From Myxococcales bacterium (GTDB taxonomy: Bacteria; Myxococcota_A; UBA9160; UBA4427), in NCBI GenBank assembly GCA_022563535.1, contig JADFNE010000007.1, positions 33,219 to 97,218 of the forward strand: a stretch of 64,000 nt of DNA, given 5' to 3'. Below the pieces are notes generated by a model. The model was not told the DNA's origin. It was given only the letters and a program-made list of their open reading frames with translations, and did no database searches. Shown piece after piece: positions 61,667 through 64,000 of this stretch. Each line of letters begins with the position of its first letter. Within the stretch, counting starts at the first letter, position 1. Position numbers and translations under genes: made by a program.

Positions 61667-62563
61667 TCACCCCTTCCGGTTGCATGAATTTCGCCGGATA
61701 CGGTCACGGCCGATCAGGGCGAGAAACGCCGCGCCCACCGCGATCGTTAGTTGCGTCGAGGGCTCAGGCACGAATACGGCATCGAGGTCGGCAGGAACCC
61801 ACTCGGCGTGTTCCGCTGAGCCATCGTAGGCAAGCAACCAGGTCGGACCGCTCGAGTCGTATTCGAGCACGTCCTCGTCGTCGAAGTCGACTCCCCCCAG
61901 CTGCCCGCTGCCGTCGAAGGAGAGCCCCAGGTTTCCGTTGCCGAGGTCGTCCACCCCGTCCAGATCCAGCGCTTGAGAAACGCCTGCAGCGGAGCCGTCG
62001 AAGACGAGGCTGAAGCCCACACCATCGAATGCTACGAGATCCTCGTCATCCACCGTGAAGGAGCCCAGGTCGACCGTCGTGTCGAACGAGAGCAGAAGAT
62101 TTCCGCTTGATTCCCGGCTGACGGCGTCCGTGATGACTCCACTCGGAACACTGTTGGCGCTGGCGTCGAACTCGAGCGTGTAGCTGGAGCCGTCGTAGCG
62201 AACCACGTCTCCGGGCTCCGCCGTAAGTGGACCCGATAGCGTCACGGTCGTATCTAGAGAGAAGAGCTGGTCGCCGTTGCCCAGGAGGTGGTAAGCGACC
62301 AGGTCTGCGCTTGCCGGCAGGGTGCCGAGCGTAGCGGTCCCCACCCCCCCCATCAGGTTGTCGACCGCTACGATCTCGTCGTCAAAGTTCGTCGCCGAGA
62401 GCACGACGGTCACGTCGGACGAGACGGAAGCCGAATCCAACGGGGTAACCGCACTCGCAAGAGAGGACAAGGGAAGCAGTGCTGCGACGAGCGCCAGCAG
62501 AACTCCCGGCAGCGCCAGCGCGTGTGCTCGCCGCGCGGCACCCAGACGGAAGAACCATCTCAT
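61667..62563 (-). CDS. PEP-CTERM exported protein with internal repeats
   Basis: This 298-residue protein starts at ATG 62563 (GGGAGGGAGG upstream). It has a signal peptide (VLLALVAALLPLSSLASA), a mature region with four or so imperfect repeats of about 55 residues (DEDLVAFDGVGFSLVFDGS; DEDVLEYDSSGPTWLLAYDGS; GDVVRYDGSSYTLEFDAS), and a C-terminal sorting signal: VFVPEPSTQ, membrane segment LTIAVGAAFLALIG, then RDRIRR. This is the target of an exosortase, encoded elsewhere. The protein is probably secreted or surface-attached. Confidence 0.8.
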   Translation of the reverse strand: MRWFFRLGAARRAHALALPGVLLALVAALLPLSSLASAVTPLDSASVSSDVTVVLSATNFDDEIVAVDNLMGGVGTATLGTLPASADLVAYHLLGNGDQLFSLDTTVTLSGPLTAEPGDVVRYDGSSYTLEFDASANSVPSGVITDAVSRESSGNLLLSFDTTVDLGSFTVDDEDLVAFDGVGFSLVFDGSAAGVSQALDLDGVDDLGNGNLGLSFDGSGQLGGVDFDDEDVLEYDSSGPTWLLAYDGSAEHAEWVPADLDAVFVPEPSTQLTIAVGAAFLALIGRDRIRRNSCNRKG

Positions 62564-63199
62564 AGCGATCCTCCCTCCCCATGCCAGGAGTGTGGTGAAG
62601 GCCGGCGTTTAGCGCCATAGCTGCGCCTAGACGCTCGTGGAAATGGCGCTGAGCTCGACGTGGGGGCGATCCGCAGTCCGCCTACCGCGTTTGAACTGCG
62701 TACTCGGTCCTCCAGCCCGAAGGCTGTCGGCCGTGGCGGGCCAGCGCGCGACCCGGAGCAGACCTCGCTCCGCGATGTCGTCGAGGCGGTCGAGGGACCG
62801 CTCCCGTTGCAAGGATGCCCGCTGGGCAGTCTTACCTGTGACGCAGGCCAGAAATGTTCCGTCTTTCAAGCGGTCTGCCGAACGCAGCGCGCCTGGCTTA
62901 ATGCGCTTGAAACCGATAAAATCACAGGCCTTTGCCGGACCCCAGCGGCAAGCCGAACCCGGGGGCGTGCTCGGCGATAGCGCATCGCAGAGCGGGACGG
63001 TGCGTTGGAGTGAACCAGCTTGAGTGGGCGAACCGGGAGAGCGCGAGAGATTCCTGAGCGACGCCCAGCGTCTGCCGTAGATTTTCAGGCGTGCGTGCGG
63101 TACGGCGTCGGGCGTCGCTCTTGTATTAGAGTCCGGAACGGAGGGGAATAGCGGCGATAGATGGACGCGACCGCTGGACTCTTGAGCCGGGAGGGAGTC
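62564..63199. other. gene-free stretch
   Basis: About 640 bp hold only frames of Arg/Ser-rich, unlikely composition (for example 62637-63023 plus, 62627-62869 minus). No RNA gene or repeat is seen. GGGAGGGA just before 63200 is the ribosome binding site for the PilZ gene. Confidence 0.4.
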
Positions 63200-63502
63200 A
63201 TGGGCGATGACGAAAGTCGCGCTGCGGCTCGCAAGATGGTCAGCTTCTCTGTCTTGTATCGGACGGGCCTACGGCGGCACGAGGCGGTACTGGTCGACAT
63301 CTCGCTCACCGGGGCGCTCTTGGCGTGTTCGGCGGTTCTTCCACCGGCGGGAGCGATCGTCTTGATCAATCTCACACCACCTGAGCAAGAAGAACCGATT
63401 ACCGTAAGTGCCAGGGTGGTTCGTTTCACGCCGCGCGGATTTGCGGTCCAGTTCCTCTCCGTGACCGAGGAAATCCAACAGTTGGTGGAACGTCTAAAGT
63501 AG
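63200..63502 (+). CDS. PilZ-domain protein
   Basis: The ATG at 63200 is preferred because GGGAGGGA lies 4 nt upstream; an ATG at 63161 is possible. The 100-residue product is a single PilZ domain: RAAARKMV (RxxxR), VLVDISLTGALLAC (D-x-S-x-x-G), then VVRFTPRGFAVQFL. Both cyclic-di-GMP contact motifs are intact, so it likely binds c-di-GMP. It stands alone. Confidence 0.8.
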   Translation: MGDDESRAAARKMVSFSVLYRTGLRRHEAVLVDISLTGALLACSAVLPPAGAIVLINLTPPEQEEPITVSARVVRFTPRGFAVQFLSVTEEIQQLVERLK

Positions 63503-63628
63503 CGATCAAGCTCGGGGCGCTGATTCCTGAGCAGTTCAAGCATGGGGGACCAAGCTTACATCGTGAAAGCTTGGGGGATTTTGGCATCGGGAAGATGGAC
63601 TCCCACCGCTGGCAGCAGGAGGTACTGC

Positions 63629-63844
63629 ATGAGCCAGACCAAGCCCCTCACCGACGCCACGCTCGACGAGATCGAGCAGCTGGCCAAGAGCAACGCGGCC
63701 GAGACGTACCGCGGCGCGCTGCTCGCGCTCGTCAAGGAAGTGCGGCGGCTGCGGGGGATGATTCTCGACGGCGGAGGGCGGCAGCAGCTTGAGCACGACC
63801 TCGACGCGCGCAAGGTTCTCAACATCTGCGAGGAGATCGGCTGA
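63629..63844 (+). CDS. small helical hypothetical protein
   Basis: This 71-residue protein starts at ATG 63629 behind AGGAGGT. It is helical (TLDEIEQLAKSNAAETYRGA, LVKEVRRLRGMILDGG) and resembles small phage-encoded proteins. Its stop overlaps the next start by 1 bp, so the two are coupled. Function unknown. Confidence 0.6.
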   Translation: MSQTKPLTDATLDEIEQLAKSNAAETYRGALLALVKEVRRLRGMILDGGGRQQLEHDLDARKVLNICEEIG

Positions 63845-64000
63845 TGGAATGGCTCATCGGAGGCATCGAGTACGCGATCGTCGCGGGGATCGTAGGCTTG
63901 GGAGCGAGAAGAGTGTGGAGGCGCTATCAGCGCTGCAGTATCAAGGACAGCAACCTGCCCAATGGCGTCTACGTGGACTGGGACATGTTCTGGGGGCGAA
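63844..64000 (+). CDS. membrane protein fragment, runs off the right edge
   Basis: From ATG 63844 about 52 residues are seen: MEWLIGGIEYAIVAGIVGLG followed by a basic stretch RRVWRRYQRC. It has one membrane helix near the start. No family recognised. Coupled to the preceding gene (TGATG). Confidence 0.5.
   Translation, partial: MEWLIGGIEYAIVAGIVGLGARRVWRRYQRCSIKDSNLPNGVYVDWDMFWGR

Noticed and set aside
62627..63023. Overlapping Arg/Ser-rich frames as genes
   Set aside because: Composition is that of GC-rich non-coding DNA, there is no ribosome binding site, and no known motif was recognised on either strand.

Overview
The window looks like chromosome of a GC-rich, Gram-negative, free-living bacterium. 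Outer-membrane genes (a TPR/beta-barrel protein ending in Phe, an OmpA-domain protein), a PEP-CTERM protein and a REP-associated transposase support the Gram-negative call. A probable F420-NADP reductase, a B12-dependent class II ribonucleotide reductase, a methylsuccinyl-CoA dehydrogenase homologue and ETF-ubiquinone oxidoreductase fit a deltaproteobacterial/Myxococcota-like or similar soil or marine lineage. That taxonomic guess is inference only; there is no rRNA in the window.

Layout. 0-0.4 kb: edge of a Y1 (RAYT) transposase. 0.6-20.5 kb: core metabolism and housekeeping (ETF-QO, two IMPase-family proteins, NrdJ, F420 reductase, Mcd-like dehydrogenase, M18 aminopeptidase, SurE, Nudix, GlnE, glutathione reductase, CobW GTPase), with an 0.8-kb gene-free stretch upstream of nrdJ that holds a candidate structured RNA. 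20.5-34.6 kb: endonuclease III, a TPR-porin/FecR pair, phosphoglycerate mutase, an OmpA-like protein, a Ski2-like helicase, an ICL/PEP-mutase enzyme and two overlapping membrane histidine kinases. 34.6-36.5 kb: an ammonium transporter behind a near-perfect sigma-54 promoter. 36.6-45.1 kb: a three-gene sulfatase/methyltransferase operon, an M20 hydrolase, a TraB/GumN protein and a DUF898-M48 pair. 45.1-50.6 kb: TetR, an E2-like acyltransferase homologue, GNAT, and a cyclic-nucleotide pair (double cNMP-binding protein plus FHA-GAF-cyclase). 50.7-54.7 kb: argD, DAHP synthase, three tRNAs, small XRE and DoxX genes.

The accessory part starts after tRNA-Arg(TCG). From 55.05 to about 60.1 kb there is an integron-type cassette array without an integrase in view. 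Six small same-strand genes are separated by attC-like recombination sites; three share a long common central sequence, and the first is split by an IS3-family element with a 3-bp target duplication and a frameshifted transposase. Cassette products include a HEPN-like protein, a PD-(D/E)XK nuclease-like protein and a hotdog-like protein. The last 4 kb holds a beta-helix protein, a PEP-CTERM protein, a PilZ protein and two tiny overlapping genes at the edge.

The two most unusual observations are the cassette array with its own attC family, and the adjacent histidine kinases whose defects are complementary: one has lost the phosphoacceptor His but keeps an intact ATPase, the other keeps the His but has a degraded ATPase. 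This suggests an obligate trans-phosphorylating pair.
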